A stretch of DNA of 64,000 nt, taken from the NCBI RefSeq assembly GCF_936270435.1, contig NZ_OW370567.1:1251973-1315972 (forward strand), written 5' to 3'. This stretch comes from Wolbachia endosymbiont of Oedothorax gibbosus. GTDB lineage: Bacteria; Pseudomonadota; Alphaproteobacteria; Rickettsiales; Anaplasmataceae. The notes beneath the pieces were generated by a model. The model worked only from the letters and a program-made list of their open reading frames with translations. It did not search any database and was not told the origin of the DNA. Positions 37,055 to 46,849 of the stretch are shown here, piece by piece. The translations under genes and the position numbers were made by a program. The number at the start of each line of letters is the position of its first letter. Within the stretch, counting starts at the first letter, position 1.

Positions 37055-39565
37055 ATGAAATATGATTTTAAAAACGTCGAAAGGTTTTGTCAAGATAAAT
37101 GGGATTTTTCTGTAAACAAAGATAGTAAACAAGAGAAATGTTACGTATTGGAGATGTTTCCATATCCATCTGGTAAAATTCATATGGGACACTTACGTAA
37201 CTATGCAATAGGGGATGTGATAGCGCGTTACAAGAGAGCTCGTGGATTTGAGGTTTTGCACCCAATTGGCTGGGATGCGTTTGGATTACCAGCCGAGAAT
37301 GCAGCAAGGGACAACAATATTAGCCCCGAAACATGGACAAAAGAGAATATAGATAATATGCGTACACAGTTGAAATCTATAGGTCTTTCTTATAATTGGG
37401 AGCGTGAACTCTCCACATGTGAGCCTGATTATTACAAACACGAACAAAAATTTTTCCTGGATTTTTTAAAGCATGGACTTGCCTATCGAAAAGAATCGTG
37501 GGTTAACTGGGATCCAGTGGACCAAACAGTGCTTGCAAATGAGCAGGTAGTCGATGGAAAAGGGTGGCGGTCAGGTGCAGTTGTTGAGAAACGTAAGTTA
37601 TCCCAATGGTTTTTAAAGATTACTGATTTTGCTGAAGATTTACTCAAGTGCTTGCAAAGTTTAAAAAATTGGCCGGAAAAAGTCAAAACAATGCAAGAGC
37701 GCTGGATTGGGAAATCTGAAGGGGCAACTATAGAGTTTGAAATCGTTGGCTTAAATAAGAAATTGAAGGTTTTTACAACTTCTCCTCACACTTTGTTTGG
37801 AGCTTCTTTTTGTGCAGTGGCAGCAGAGCACCCTATTGTGCAGGATTTAAAAGATGGTTCTTCTGTTGTCATCCCAGTGCTTGACACTGGGATCCAGGAA
37901 ATAAAATCGAAAAGAGAGAGTGACGAAAAATTTGGAATTTACACCGGATTAAACGTCAAACATCCATTTCTTGATAAGGAATTGCCACTTTACATAGCGA
38001 ATTTTGTGTTGATGGAATATGGGGAAGGCGCGATTTTTGGTTGCCCTGCACATGATCAGCGTGATTTTGAATTTGCGCAGAAATATAATTTGCCGATAAT
38101 TCCCGTTATTTCTTTAGCCGACTTGGGTGCCATTCCAACGTGTGAAGCTGGAATCCAGGGCACTGAGATCCAGCGTCCGATGATGAAAGAGGTGCATACT
38201 GACAACGGAGTGATGTTTAACTCAGAGTTTTTAAACGGATTAACGGTCAGCAAAGCAAAGGAAGTAACCATTAAAAAGCTCAAAGAAAAAGGGATAGGTA
38301 AGAAAACAATAAACTATCGTTTGCACGATTGGGGGATTTCAAGGCAACGTTATTGGGGATGCCCTATACCTATCATATATTGCAAAGACTGTGGAACCGT
38401 TCCAGTGCCAGAAAAAAACCTTCCTGTGGTTCTACCAATAGATGTAGAATTTACAAGTGGTGGTAATCCACTGGATAAGCACCCAATTTGGAAATTTGTT
38501 GATTGTCCAAAGTGTGGAAAGCAAGCAGAGCGTGAAACTGATACGTTTGACACCTTTTTTGAATCCTCTTGGTATTTTGCTGCATTCTGTAGTGAAGATA
38601 AATCAATAGATAAAGATGCTTGTAATCGTTTTATGCCTGTTGATTATTACATAGGTGGGATAGAACATGCAATTCTGCATTTGCTTTATTCAAGATTTTT
38701 CTGCCGTGCTTTAACCAAATGTGGCTATTTTGCTATTAAAGAGCCTTTCTCTACTTTAATCACTCAAGGAATGGTCTGCCATGCAACTTATAAAGACGAA
38801 AATGGCAAATGGTTGTTTCCTGAAGAAGCAAAAGAATTGATGGCACAGGGTGTTAAGGTTCAAGTTGGGAAAGTCGAGAAGATGAGCAAATCGAAAAAGA
38901 ACACAGTTGATCCAAATTTTATCATAGAAAAGTACGGTGCTGATACTGCCCGCTTGTTCGTGTTGTCCGACACTCCTCCAGAAAAAGATATGGAATGGTC
39001 CGATGATGGCGTGGAAGGTTGTTCTCGTTATGTAAACAAATTGTGGCGTATGGTCATGCAGCTTAGACCTGTAAATATACACTATGATAATGAGAGTGTT
39101 ACGGGTGGACTTCTAGAGTACAGAAAAAAAATTCATAAACTCTTACATGGACTTACAGATGACTTGGAAAACTGCAGATTAAACTGTGTAGTGGCAAAAT
39201 TTCGTGAGATGACGAATTTAATAGCTGAAATAGACGTAAAAGTTGGAAAATCTCTCATTGATGAAGGCATATGTATATTAATCAGAGTAATCGAGCCATT
39301 CATGCCACATCTGGCTGAAAGCCTATGGCAAGAAATAGGAGGTCAACCTTGGCCAAAAGCTGATGAATCATTATTAGTTGACGATACGGTAACTATAGCA
39401 GTGCAAATCAATGGAAAATTACGTACAACAATAAAGCTGGCAATTAACTTACCTCAAGAAGAATTGAAGAAAATAGCAATAAACTCTGTGTCCAGTAAGA
39501 TCGATCAAAACAAAGTTCGCACTGTATATGCTGTACCAAATAAGGTAGTAAACATAGTTATATAA
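37055..39565 (+). CDS. leuS: Leucyl-tRNA synthetase
   Basis: Class I synthetase for tRNA-Leu. The 836-residue protein has the HIGH motif in [19 protein letters not shown] near residue 40, the editing domain with [12 protein letters not shown], a zinc-binding region ([13 protein letters not shown] and CPKCGKQ), and the KMSKS motif in [15 protein letters not shown] near residue 610. Two inserted stretches correspond to the palindromic repeat seen across the window (37865 and 38128). The start is 12 bp after the NlpD-like gene, so they share a transcript. Confidence 0.97.
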   Translation: MKYDFKNVERFCQDKWDFSVNKDSKQEKCYVLEMFPYPSGKIHMGHLRNYAIGDVIARYKRARGFEVLHPIGWDAFGLPAENAARDNNISPETWTKENIDNMRTQLKSIGLSYNWERELSTCEPDYYKHEQKFFLDFLKHGLAYRKESWVNWDPVDQTVLANEQVVDGKGWRSGAVVEKRKLSQWFLKITDFAEDLLKCLQSLKNWPEKVKTMQERWIGKSEGATIEFEIVGLNKKLKVFTTSPHTLFGASFCAVAAEHPIVQDLKDGSSVVIPVLDTGIQEIKSKRESDEKFGIYTGLNVKHPFLDKELPLYIANFVLMEYGEGAIFGCPAHDQRDFEFAQKYNLPIIPVISLADLGAIPTCEAGIQGTEIQRPMMKEVHTDNGVMFNSEFLNGLTVSKAKEVTIKKLKEKGIGKKTINYRLHDWGISRQRYWGCPIPIIYCKDCGTVPVPEKNLPVVLPIDVEFTSGGNPLDKHPIWKFVDCPKCGKQAERETDTFDTFFESSWYFAAFCSEDKSIDKDACNRFMPVDYYIGGIEHAILHLLYSRFFCRALTKCGYFAIKEPFSTLITQGMVCHATYKDENGKWLFPEEAKELMAQGVKVQVGKVEKMSKSKKNTVDPNFIIEKYGADTARLFVLSDTPPEKDMEWSDDGVEGCSRYVNKLWRMVMQLRPVNIHYDNESVTGGLLEYRKKIHKLLHGLTDDLENCRLNCVVAKFREMTNLIAEIDVKVGKSLIDEGICILIRVIEPFMPHLAESLWQEIGGQPWPKADESLLVDDTVTIAVQINGKLRTTIKLAINLPQEELKKIAINSVSSKIDQNKVRTVYAVPNKVVNIVI
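37865..37903. repeat. Palindromic repeat in frame in leuS (editing domain)
   Basis: GTCATCCCAGTGCTTGACAC then TGGGATCCAG is a full copy of the repeat palindrome. It is translated as [10 protein letters not shown] without breaking the frame. Confidence 0.85.
38128..38178. repeat. Second palindromic repeat in frame in leuS
   Basis: CATTCCAACGTGTGAAGC, TGGAATCCAGGGCACTGAGA and TCCAGCG form a degenerate copy, translated as a segment containing [12 protein letters not shown]. Confidence 0.6.
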
Positions 39566-39692
39566 AAAATTTGAGTAGTACGTTTTATATAATCTGATTT
39601 TATGGCCATACTTTTCTGACATATAGTTATATCTTTTTTAATACAAAGCATATATACTTGTGCATTATATATTTTTTTGTATGAGGAGTTAT

Positions 39693-40241
39693 ATGAAAAT
39701 AAAGAGATTGTGTGCTTTAGCTGTGTTACTTACTTCATCTCTAGCAGGTGCAGCTAGCAATAGTGCAAGTAAGTCAGAAGATCAGTACTATGCAGGTTTA
39801 AACTTTGGTGCTGGATGGGGTAGTGGCTTAAAAATAAAACCTAGCGTTGTTTTTGGCTATCATTATGACAAAAGCTCTAAGTTTGAACTTGAGGTTCTCA
39901 CTGACATAAGTGATATGTTTGGTACAACAAAGACAATGGGGGCTAGCTTATTAGCCAATTATCGTTATTACCCTGACCTTGATATTGATCCCGTTAAGCT
40001 ATATGTTAGCGGAGGTTTAGGAGGACATCTACAAGTATATCCTTTTCTTATTGCTGGCAATGAAGTACTAGATAAAGTACTGGGTGCTATTTCCTATAAA
40101 CTAAAGGTTGGTGTTGATTATGAAATTGCTCCACAGATAGTTGGTACAGCTGGTATTGCTGCAGGCGGGCAACTAAGTGGTATAAAAACAAAACAAATAC
40201 CAGATGCAACTCTGGAGGTAGGAGTACGTTATAATTTTTAA
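39693..40241 (+). CDS. Outer-membrane beta-barrel protein (surface-antigen type)
   Basis: A 182-residue secreted protein. The ATG at 39693 follows GAGGAG and gives a good signal peptide (MKIKRLCALAVLLTSSLAGA, cut after AGA). The mature part is made of alternating amphipathic strands (YYAGLNFGAGWGSGLK, SKFELEVLTDISDMFG, LKVGVDYEIAPQIVGTAG) and ends VGVRYNF, a barrel with C-terminal phenylalanine that BamA recognises. This fits the small 8-strand barrels of the surface-antigen/OmpA-like type in Anaplasmataceae; it is not Wsp itself. It lies right next to the nested IS256 cluster. Confidence 0.82.
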   Translation: MKIKRLCALAVLLTSSLAGAASNSASKSEDQYYAGLNFGAGWGSGLKIKPSVVFGYHYDKSSKFELEVLTDISDMFGTTKTMGASLLANYRYYPDLDIDPVKLYVSGGLGGHLQVYPFLIAGNEVLDKVLGAISYKLKVGVDYEIAPQIVGTAGIAAGGQLSGIKTKQIPDATLEVGVRYNF

Positions 40242-40515
40242 TGCTGCTACTTAGTTCATAAAGGTAGAGACAATGTTGATGATGAAATAAACAGCGGGAG
40301 TGTTAAATAAACTGTGTCAAACCGCATTTTTAGTTTAACTCAATTTTCAATCTACCAGGAAAGAAAATATCAAGTTGAGATATAGTTAAAGCCCAATTAG
40401 GATAGTCCAATTTTGCTCTACCTTTTTTATAGCACAATATACTTGCTTGTACAAGCTAGTAAATGAGCCCTTAGTTTTAGTAAATTTTCTGATCTGTCTA
40501 TGCAGCCCCTCAATA

Positions 40516-41496
40516 ACCTCAGTTATGGATTAGAAAATAGATAAAAGTATAACTAAGAAGAGGGAAACAGGGTAAACTCGAGTATTTTAGTAATAATAAG
40601 AGGTTACACATGAAGAAAGATATTACAGAACTGTACTGTTGCGTCGAGGATTTTTGTCGTGCGGTAGATGATAATTTTGCAAATAGGTTCTTATCAAACG
40701 GCAAAAAACCAACCAGAGTACCAGAAATAGCGCACTCAGAAATTCTAACCATAATCCTATTATACCATAAATCACCATGTAAAAACTTCAAGGCTTTTTA
40801 TCTTTGTTATCTTCAGTTATTCTATAGATCAGAGTTTTCAAAGCTGCCTTCATATCACAGATTTATTGCCTTAAAGCCGCGAGTTTTGTGGTATTTAGCA
40901 TTACTTTTGCAATGGTTTTGTGAACAAGCAAAAATGACCGGGATTTCCTACATAGATTCTACTTCAATAGCAGTATGCCATCGAAAAAGAATCTCAAGAA
41001 ATAAGGTTTTCAAAGGATTAGCAGAGTTAGGAAAGAATACTTACGGCTGGTTTTTTGGTTTTAAATTACATGTAGTAATCAATGAAATAGGTGAAATTCA
41101 AGGTGTTACGCTAACCAGAGGTAACGTCGATGACAGAAAACCTGTACCAACTCTAACCAAAAAACTAACTGGACTTTTGTTTGGAGATAAGGGCTATATA
41201 AAGAAAGAGCTCTTTGAGAAACTATTCGATAGAGGTCTAAAACTCGTCACTAAAGTGAAAAAAGGTATGAAAAATGCACTGATTTCGCTGAAAGAGAAGA
41301 TTTTACTAGGGAAAAGATCGATTGTTGAAACGGTTTTTGGCTGCCTAAAAAACAAATTTGAACTTGAGCACACTCGGCATAGATCCACAGTAAATTTCTT
41401 GGTACATATTTTTTCTACCCTCATTTCTTATTCAATGCAATCGAAAAAGCCCTGTATTTCTCAGCTTTACTTCGTTGGTTAATCCATAACTGGGGT
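40516..41496 (+). mobile_element. IS982-family element, copy 2
   Basis: 981 bp with the same ends as copy 1 and a 5-bp duplication CAATA at 40511-40515 and 41497-41501. Removing it restores the IS256 sequence seen in copy 1 (TCAATAGGATTGG). Confidence 0.92.
40610..41482 (+). CDS. IS982-family transposase, copy 2
   Basis: An intact 290-residue DDE transposase identical in protein to the copies at 25361 and 46943: YIDSTSIAVCHRKR, LLFGDKGYIKK and VETVFGCLKNKF are present. The only difference seen near the start is one base in the leader (TTACACATG instead of TTACCCATG). It reads opposite to the IS256 transposase that it interrupts. Confidence 0.9.
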   Translation: MKKDITELYCCVEDFCRAVDDNFANRFLSNGKKPTRVPEIAHSEILTIILLYHKSPCKNFKAFYLCYLQLFYRSEFSKLPSYHRFIALKPRVLWYLALLLQWFCEQAKMTGISYIDSTSIAVCHRKRISRNKVFKGLAELGKNTYGWFFGFKLHVVINEIGEIQGVTLTRGNVDDRKPVPTLTKKLTGLLFGDKGYIKKELFEKLFDRGLKLVTKVKKGMKNALISLKEKILLGKRSIVETVFGCLKNKFELEHTRHRSTVNFLVHIFSTLISYSMQSKKPCISQLYFVG

Positions 41497-42554
41497 CAAT
41501 AGGATTGGTAGTATAAATTATCCTCCTGACTGGGCCAGAATACTTGAAATAACCGGACAAATTTTCCCAATTATTTTGCCAAGATTTCACAACTAACGGA
41601 TACTTTTCGCCCCATTTTCTTCTAGCTCAAGTAAGTAATTCTCGGCAATTTCTCTGCTTGCAGCACGATATATTTTTTTCAGATCATTCATGAAAACTTT
41701 CACATCTTTGCTGGATACATATTTTAGAGAATTTCTTATCTGATGTACTATACATAGCTGTACTTCTGCTTTAGGAAACGCACTATTTATCGCTGCAGGA
41801 AAGCTTTTTAGCCCATCCACACAGGCAATCAGGATATCTTCTACTCCTCTTTCTTTGAGATCATTTAGTACTCCCAACCAGAACTTCACTTTCAGCCAAC
41901 TAATACTTCTTTTCTGCCATTTTGTTAATATATTGTACATACATTTACTTACACAATGTCCATCCTCTTTGACCTTAAAAAACCATAAACACTATCGGAT
42001 ATACAGATTGCAGCGGACGACTACGCCATTCGTTGATTACCGGTAGCAATTTGTCAGTAATACTTGATATCTCTGCTGCCGATATTTTGTGATCATAAAT
42101 TTCCTCAATATGTGACGCTATATCTCTATAGCCCATACCACTGGCAAATGTGCTCAAAATCTTCGTTTCAAGCTCTGGATGTAAGTTTGTTTGCCTTTTT
42201 TTGACTATTTGTGGTTCCCTCCCTATCTCTTGGTGTTAACAGCTCAAATGAACCAGCACTTGTCCGCAAAGTCTTTCCATTTCTCCCATTTCTTCGATTA
42301 TTCTCTTCACTTTTAGCTAATAAGTGATTTTCTATTTCACCTTCCAAACTCGCCTCCAACAGCTTTTTTATCAATGGTGTTAGCGCACCATCCCTACCTG
42401 TCAACGGTCTTCCTTCTCGTATAGATGACAAGATATTTGTTTCTAATTCTTTATAATCTACCAAAGTTCTGTTTACTATTTTTTGACGTTCGGTAGAAGT
42501 CATAGTCCTATCCCCCTTGATTGAGTTTTGCTTCTATAACTCCCCCACAAGAAC

Positions 42555-44102
42555 CTTACTATTACCCACAAGTATAGAATTCATGAGCAAGTCTCCATCC
42601 TTCTGCTAAATCAAAGAGACGTTTCCATCCCTTCCACAAAGCTATAGGGCCTGGTTCTAAGTCATTTTTGCGAGCTAAAAACCCTCCTAACTTGCCCACC
42701 CACCTCACAATTTCTCTTATAGGTGGTGGAGTCTCAGGATAGTTTTTTGTCTTAAGCATTTTGGTATATAAAACCTTCCATTCGTCATCAGTCAGTATGA
42801 CAGTGCAAGAAAGATTCGGATTTGTTCTAGCTACCAATGTGATAAAAAATATTCTCCATGCAATTATACTCATAATTGTAAGAAAGCGGATTAATCTATC
42901 TGCTGTTTGGAGCCTACATTCTTCAACTTTAAGACCGGATTTCAAAATTTTATGAAAAACCTCTATTCTCCATCTTAAGCAATACCATTGTATTTTTTCT
43001 ACTGCTTCTTCAAAATTATTAATATTTATATTTGTCAACAAAACCCAGTTCATAGGCTCTTCGCCAAATGGGGGGTGTTTTTCTATAACATAGACAGCAT
43101 TTAAACTTAAATTAGGAAGTTTTTGGGTTTTACGTCTAGCATTATTTTTTGATGCATTCATCACAAAGTTACTAAACTTTACTTCTAAAACTGTTGTTCT
43201 TTGAGGTTTATCATTGCGAGCAGACTTGTATTTCTCCTTGACAAGACATGCAAATCCCACAACCTTTCACCACCTTTTTCAGAATAAGTCGACTTCTTAT
43301 TTACTGTTCTGTTTTGATTTCCTCTTACTACAAAAAGAGATTGATTAGTGGAAGCGACTTCAAATAAATCATAAATATCTGCTTCTCTATCGCAAACGGT
43401 AACTACCTTAACGTTCTTTAATCCAGGATGGTGAGTAGAATCTTTAAGTGCACCGTATGCTTTCTTCCTCTTCTATGGGAAGAGCAGTATTATGGCTTCT
43501 TCTTTTCAACTCCTTTAGGTCTTCAGCTAAGGAAGGTCTAGTACTAATTTTTTGATCTAATAATCCTATAGGTAGCCCTTCTGTTGTAACTGCAAACGTT
43601 GTATGCATCACTAATCCATGGGTTTTAAAATTAGTTGTTTTAGATGTTAATCTTGCTGCTATAATCCCTAATCCTTCGGTCTTTTTATGATTTTTATATG
43701 AAATATAACTCGTGTCTTGGATAGCTAAGATGGTTGAGTGTTCCTTAGCTCTTTCAACAGTTTTAATTATATGACTGTCTAATATCTTTCTTTCAGAAAT
43801 GGCATCGTTTTGGAAAAATCTATAAGCTGCTTTACTTTGATGCCAATCTTCACAAGCTTGATTTATTGAACGCTCAGGTGATTCAGCAAAACTATTAACT
43901 ATTTTTAAAAGCCTCTTACTTAATCTTATATCACCAAAATTAACAATTCCAAATTCACTTTCTGCCCATTCGCCAGTTGAGGTATTTATATTTCTTTCCA
44001 TCATATATTCCATTTTTAGACCATAGATCTATTTATAATAGAAAGTTGCATTAGTAAAATAGCAGCTTTTTCACCATTTATAGATTTATGGGTAATAGTA
44101 AG
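42555..44102 (-). mobile_element. IS4-family (Tn5/IS50-like) element inside the group II intron
   Basis: Ends CTTACTATTACCCA and TGGGTAATAGTAAG bound 1548 bp, with a perfect 9-bp duplication CACAAGAAC at 42546-42554 and 44103-44111. A 9-bp duplication is the Tn5 hallmark. The insertion falls between intron domains V and VI. Confidence 0.92.
42562..44013 (-). pseudogene. Tn5-like (IS4-family) transposase with two frameshifts
   Basis: The N-terminal part (44013 to about 43450) has the Tn5-type DNA-binding domain (WAESEFGIVNFGDIRLSKRL, DWHQSKAAYRFFQND) and the first aspartate in AIQDTSYISY. A shift near 43450 moves to the frame with VVTVCDREADIYDLFEVA (second aspartate) and NQSLFVVRGNQNR. A shift near 43260 moves back to the first frame, giving YCLRWRIEVFHKILKSG (the YREK glutamate) and the end at 42562. 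All catalytic residues survive, but two shifts make it inactive as it stands. Confidence 0.82.
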
Positions 44103-44107
44103 CACAA

Positions 44108-44140
44108 GAACCGTGCATGCAGCTTTCCCGCACACGGCTC
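44108..44140 (-). ncRNA. Group II intron domain V
   Basis: The 33-base hairpin GAGCCGTG...CACGGTTC with a GAAA-type loop and a CGG-containing bulge region matches the catalytic domain V of bacterial group II introns. It lies between the RT stop (44148) and the Tn5-like IS. Confidence 0.75.
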
Positions 44141-44147
44141 CACAATA

Positions 44148-44837
44148 TTAGCGTTCACGACATACCTCCTGTGTATATAAGGAAAAACATATTTTTGGTT
44201 TTGGTGGTGGATTGACTTGTGTATAATGCATAAATTGTTCCCAATTCATGCTCTTTTTCTGGCTACGTCGGTTTATCCACTTAAACGTTAGCTTCTTTAC
44301 TGCCCAATTAAACTTATTGAGCCATCGATAATTTCCGCTAATCCCGAAGTAGTTATAGTGTCCTCTTAGTTTGGCTTTGAGTATTTGCCACCAGTCTTTG
44401 AGACGAATAAGATTCCGAACCGCTTTCAACCACTCTTTGATTTCTTTAATCTTTCTGGCTAGGCTTATTTTTGAAGTTTTCTGCTTCATCATAAGTCTGC
44501 CATTTCGACTTTTCCCACAATAATGTGTAAATCCCAGAAAATTAAAGCTTTCCGTCTTTCGTTTCTCTCTTTCTGCTTGATACCATTCTTTCTTACCAAA
44601 CTTTACTATTTTTGTTTTATTTTCAGATATTTCCAAACCAAACTTGGCTAATCTTTGTTTCAATGATTCTAGAAATTCTTTAGCGTCTTCCTCACTTTCA
44701 CAGCACACCAGAAGGTCATCTGCGTACCTGACTAGCTCCATATACCCCTTAGATTCTTGTTTTACTTTCTTTTCAAACCATAGATCTAGTACATAGTGTA
44801 AATATATATTTGCCAATACAGGGCTTATTACTCCGCC
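44148..44837 (-). pseudogene. Group II intron reverse transcriptase/maturase, C-terminal part
   Basis: Read on the minus strand from 44837: GGVISPVLANIYLHYVLDLW, the active-site YADD in LVRYADDLLVC, ISENKTKIVKFGK, NFLGFTHYCGKSRNG, then the maturase X domain (KEWLKAVRNLIRLKDWWQIL, LRGHYNYFGISGNYRWLNKF). No HNH endonuclease domain follows. The RT N-terminus (about 200 residues) is missing; it is replaced at 44838 by sequence from the serine-recombinase segment. The piece could still be expressed only from an internal start, so it is called broken. Confidence 0.88.
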
Positions 44838-44851
44838 AACAATGTTGCAAA
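44825..44851. repeat. 27-bp inverted repeat, left arm, flanking the serine recombinase
   Basis: This sequence (TTATTACTCCGCC then AACAATGTTGCAAA) is repeated exactly in reverse complement at 46762-46788. The outer 13 bases belong to the intron RT frame (GGVI codons), the inner 14 to the end of the recombinase gene. Confidence 0.85.
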
Positions 44852-44952
44852 AAACGTAAAATTAGAGAAAAGCATTTCTCGAAAACTTCTGTGTCCAAAA
44901 CCAAGAGAGCTATTTATTTATAGCACCAATAATCAATTAACCATCAGCTTCA

Positions 44953-45240
44953 ATGAATGATATGAACATATTATTTCAAGGAAAGTTCATGGGGAATAAG
45001 AGATCGGCTGTACGGATTAGCTGTAGCTATGAGCCTAATCGGTTGTCAGAAAAGTATTTGTTAGATGCTTATGAAAGAGCAGCATCAAAGCAAGTAAGTC
45101 AAAAAAGCTTAAAACATAAAAGTGCGATTCAAGGGGGATCAAATGGTAACAGTGAGTTTATATGCAAGAGTTTCTTCGGGGAAACAAGCACAAGAAAATA
45201 CAATAGCAAGCCAAGTTGCAGCTATAGAGAAGCAGATTAG
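44953..45240 (+). CDS. Possible small phage protein upstream of the recombinase
   Basis: A 95-codon frame starts at an ATG in the 290 bp before the recombinase and overlaps its start by about 100 bp in another frame. The first 60 residues (ISCSYEPNRLSEKYLLDAYERA) look like a helical soluble protein; the overlapping end is probably not meaningful. I know no family. It could be a small gene that precedes WO recombinases, or a chance frame. Confidence 0.35.
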   Translation: MNDMNILFQGKFMGNKRSAVRISCSYEPNRLSEKYLLDAYERAASKQVSQKSLKHKSAIQGGSNGNSEFICKSFFGETSTRKYNSKPSCSYREAD

Positions 45241-46849
45241 CATGGATGGGTACAGATTATTGAGAGAGCATGAATTTATTGATAATGGCTACAGTGGATC
45301 TAATTTAGTCTGTCCTGGTCTAGAAAAATTACGTGATAAAGTAATAGAAGGTGAAATTGATAAAATTTACATTCATTCTCCTGATCGTTTATCTAGAAAA
45401 TATGCATATCAAATGATATTGCTTGAAGAATTTCAGAAAGCAGGAGCAGAAGCGGTTTTTTTAAATTATGAGATTAACGATAACCCAGAATCCCAATTGC
45501 TGTTACAAATGCAAGGTATGATAGCAGAATATGAACGTGCAAAAATTATGGAACGAAGTCGTCGTGGAAAGATTTATGCGGCTAATAAAGGTTGTGTAAG
45601 TGTAATGGGAGGAGCTCCATACGGTTATCGTTATATAGATAAGTATATGGGAGGAGGACAAGCTTTATTTGAAATTAACGAAGAAGAAGCTGATGTTGTT
45701 CGCAAAGTATTTTTGTGGATAGGCAGAGAAAGGGCAAGTATTGGGGAAGTATGTCGTCGGCTAAATACTATGTCCATTATGACACGAACAGGAAAAAAGT
45801 GCTGGGATAGAAGTGTAATTTGGGGTATGTTAAAAAACCCCGCTTACAAAGGACAAGCAGCTTTTGGTAAAACAAAGGTAGGTGTAAGGTTACAACAGAT
45901 AAGACCACAAAAACATTCTTGTGAACAGCCAAAAGATAATTACTCCATTTATCCTGTCGAAAAAGCGAATTGGGTTTATGTTAAAGTGCCAAATATAGTG
46001 GATGAAGATATATTTGATATGGTTCAAGAACAGTTAGCTGAGAACAGAAAAATAGCCAGGACAAGAGAAAGAGGAGCAAAGTATTTATTACAAGGTTTAG
46101 TCGTATGTAAGCGTTGTCGTTATGCATATTATGGAAGTCCTGTAAGAAATAAACGAGGAGAAAAAGTTGAGCATTATGCATATTATCGTTGTATTGGTAG
46201 AGATTCTTACCGTTTTGGTGGTAACAAAATTTGTGATAATAAACACATTCGTACAGATGCATTAGAAACAGCTGTGTGGGAAGAAGTTAAGCATTTATTG
46301 AAAAATCCAAATAGAATTTTAGAAGAATACAAACGTAGACTTTTAGAGCTTAAAAAATCATCGTGGGATAAAAAAAGCGATTTGCTTGAAAAGCAAGAAA
46401 ATAAATTAAAACGAGGCATTGCTAGACTTATTGATAGTTATGCCCAAGAATATATTAATCAAGAAGAATTTGAACCACGAATCAAAGCGATGAAACAAAG
46501 CTTAAAAACAATTGAAGAGGAGAAGAAGAGGATATTTGATCAAAAGAAATTAGAACAGGAAGTAACTCTGGTCGTGACCAATTTAGAAGACTTTTCTTCC
46601 AATATTACATCAAACCTTGATAGCGCAGACTGGCTAACTAAACGCGGTATTATTAGAACATTGGTTAAGAGAATTGAAGTTGACCTTGAAGACGTAAACG
46701 TGGTGTTTCGTGTAAAAGAACTATCAAACTTTCCTGGACATAATGGAGAAGAAAAGAAAAATTTGCAACATTGTTGGCGGAGTAATAACTTGCCTTATCG
46801 TTACCCCTCATGCTGTCTTCCACCACATGAACAGTGTCGACCTCTATAA
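45143..46849 (+). CDS. Large serine recombinase (WO prophage type)
   Basis: Site-specific recombinase of the phage-integrase class. From the ATG at 45143 (AAGGGGGATCAA upstream is the ribosome binding site) the protein has 568 residues: the catalytic resolvase domain with SLYARVSSGKQAQENT (active serine) and SPDRLSRKYAYQ, ERAKIMERSRRGK, the recombinase domain with RKVFLWIGRERASIGEV and a zinc ribbon (CKRCRYAYYGS, with a second pair at YYRCIGRD and KICDN), a coiled-coil motif (LLEKQENKLKRGIARLIDSY) and C-terminal FRVKELSNFPGHNG. The last 20 or so residues after LQHC come from flanking intron DNA, so the native stop has been lost. A rotted second copy of its end lies at 48325. Confidence 0.88.
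   Translation: MVTVSLYARVSSGKQAQENTIASQVAAIEKQISMDGYRLLREHEFIDNGYSGSNLVCPGLEKLRDKVIEGEIDKIYIHSPDRLSRKYAYQMILLEEFQKAGAEAVFLNYEINDNPESQLLLQMQGMIAEYERAKIMERSRRGKIYAANKGCVSVMGGAPYGYRYIDKYMGGGQALFEINEEEADVVRKVFLWIGRERASIGEVCRRLNTMSIMTRTGKKCWDRSVIWGMLKNPAYKGQAAFGKTKVGVRLQQIRPQKHSCEQPKDNYSIYPVEKANWVYVKVPNIVDEDIFDMVQEQLAENRKIARTRERGAKYLLQGLVVCKRCRYAYYGSPVRNKRGEKVEHYAYYRCIGRDSYRFGGNKICDNKHIRTDALETAVWEEVKHLLKNPNRILEEYKRRLLELKKSSWDKKSDLLEKQENKLKRGIARLIDSYAQEYINQEEFEPRIKAMKQSLKTIEEEKKRIFDQKKLEQEVTLVVTNLEDFSSNITSNLDSADWLTKRGIIRTLVKRIEVDLEDVNVVFRVKELSNFPGHNGEEKKNLQHCWRSNNLPYRYPSCCLPPHEQCRPL
46762..46788. repeat. 27-bp inverted repeat, right arm
   Basis: Reverse complement of 44825-44851. It spans the junction between the recombinase 3' end (TTTGCAACATTGTTG) and intron-derived GCGGAGTAATAA. 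Confidence 0.85.

Larger units (their letters stand above)
40319..42492 (-). pseudogene. IS256-family transposase, copy 2, interrupted
   Basis: Read from 42492 leftwards: TLVDYKELETNILSSIREG, then a frameshift near 42200, FASGMGYRDIASHIEEIY, another break near 41970, then FWLGVLNDLKERGVEDILIA and CIVHQIRNSLKYV to about 41600. IS982 copy 2 cuts it at 40516-41496. The last 190 bp (40319-40507) encode the end. It is clearly inactive. The group II intron separates the first codons (near 48013) from the rest. Confidence 0.85.
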
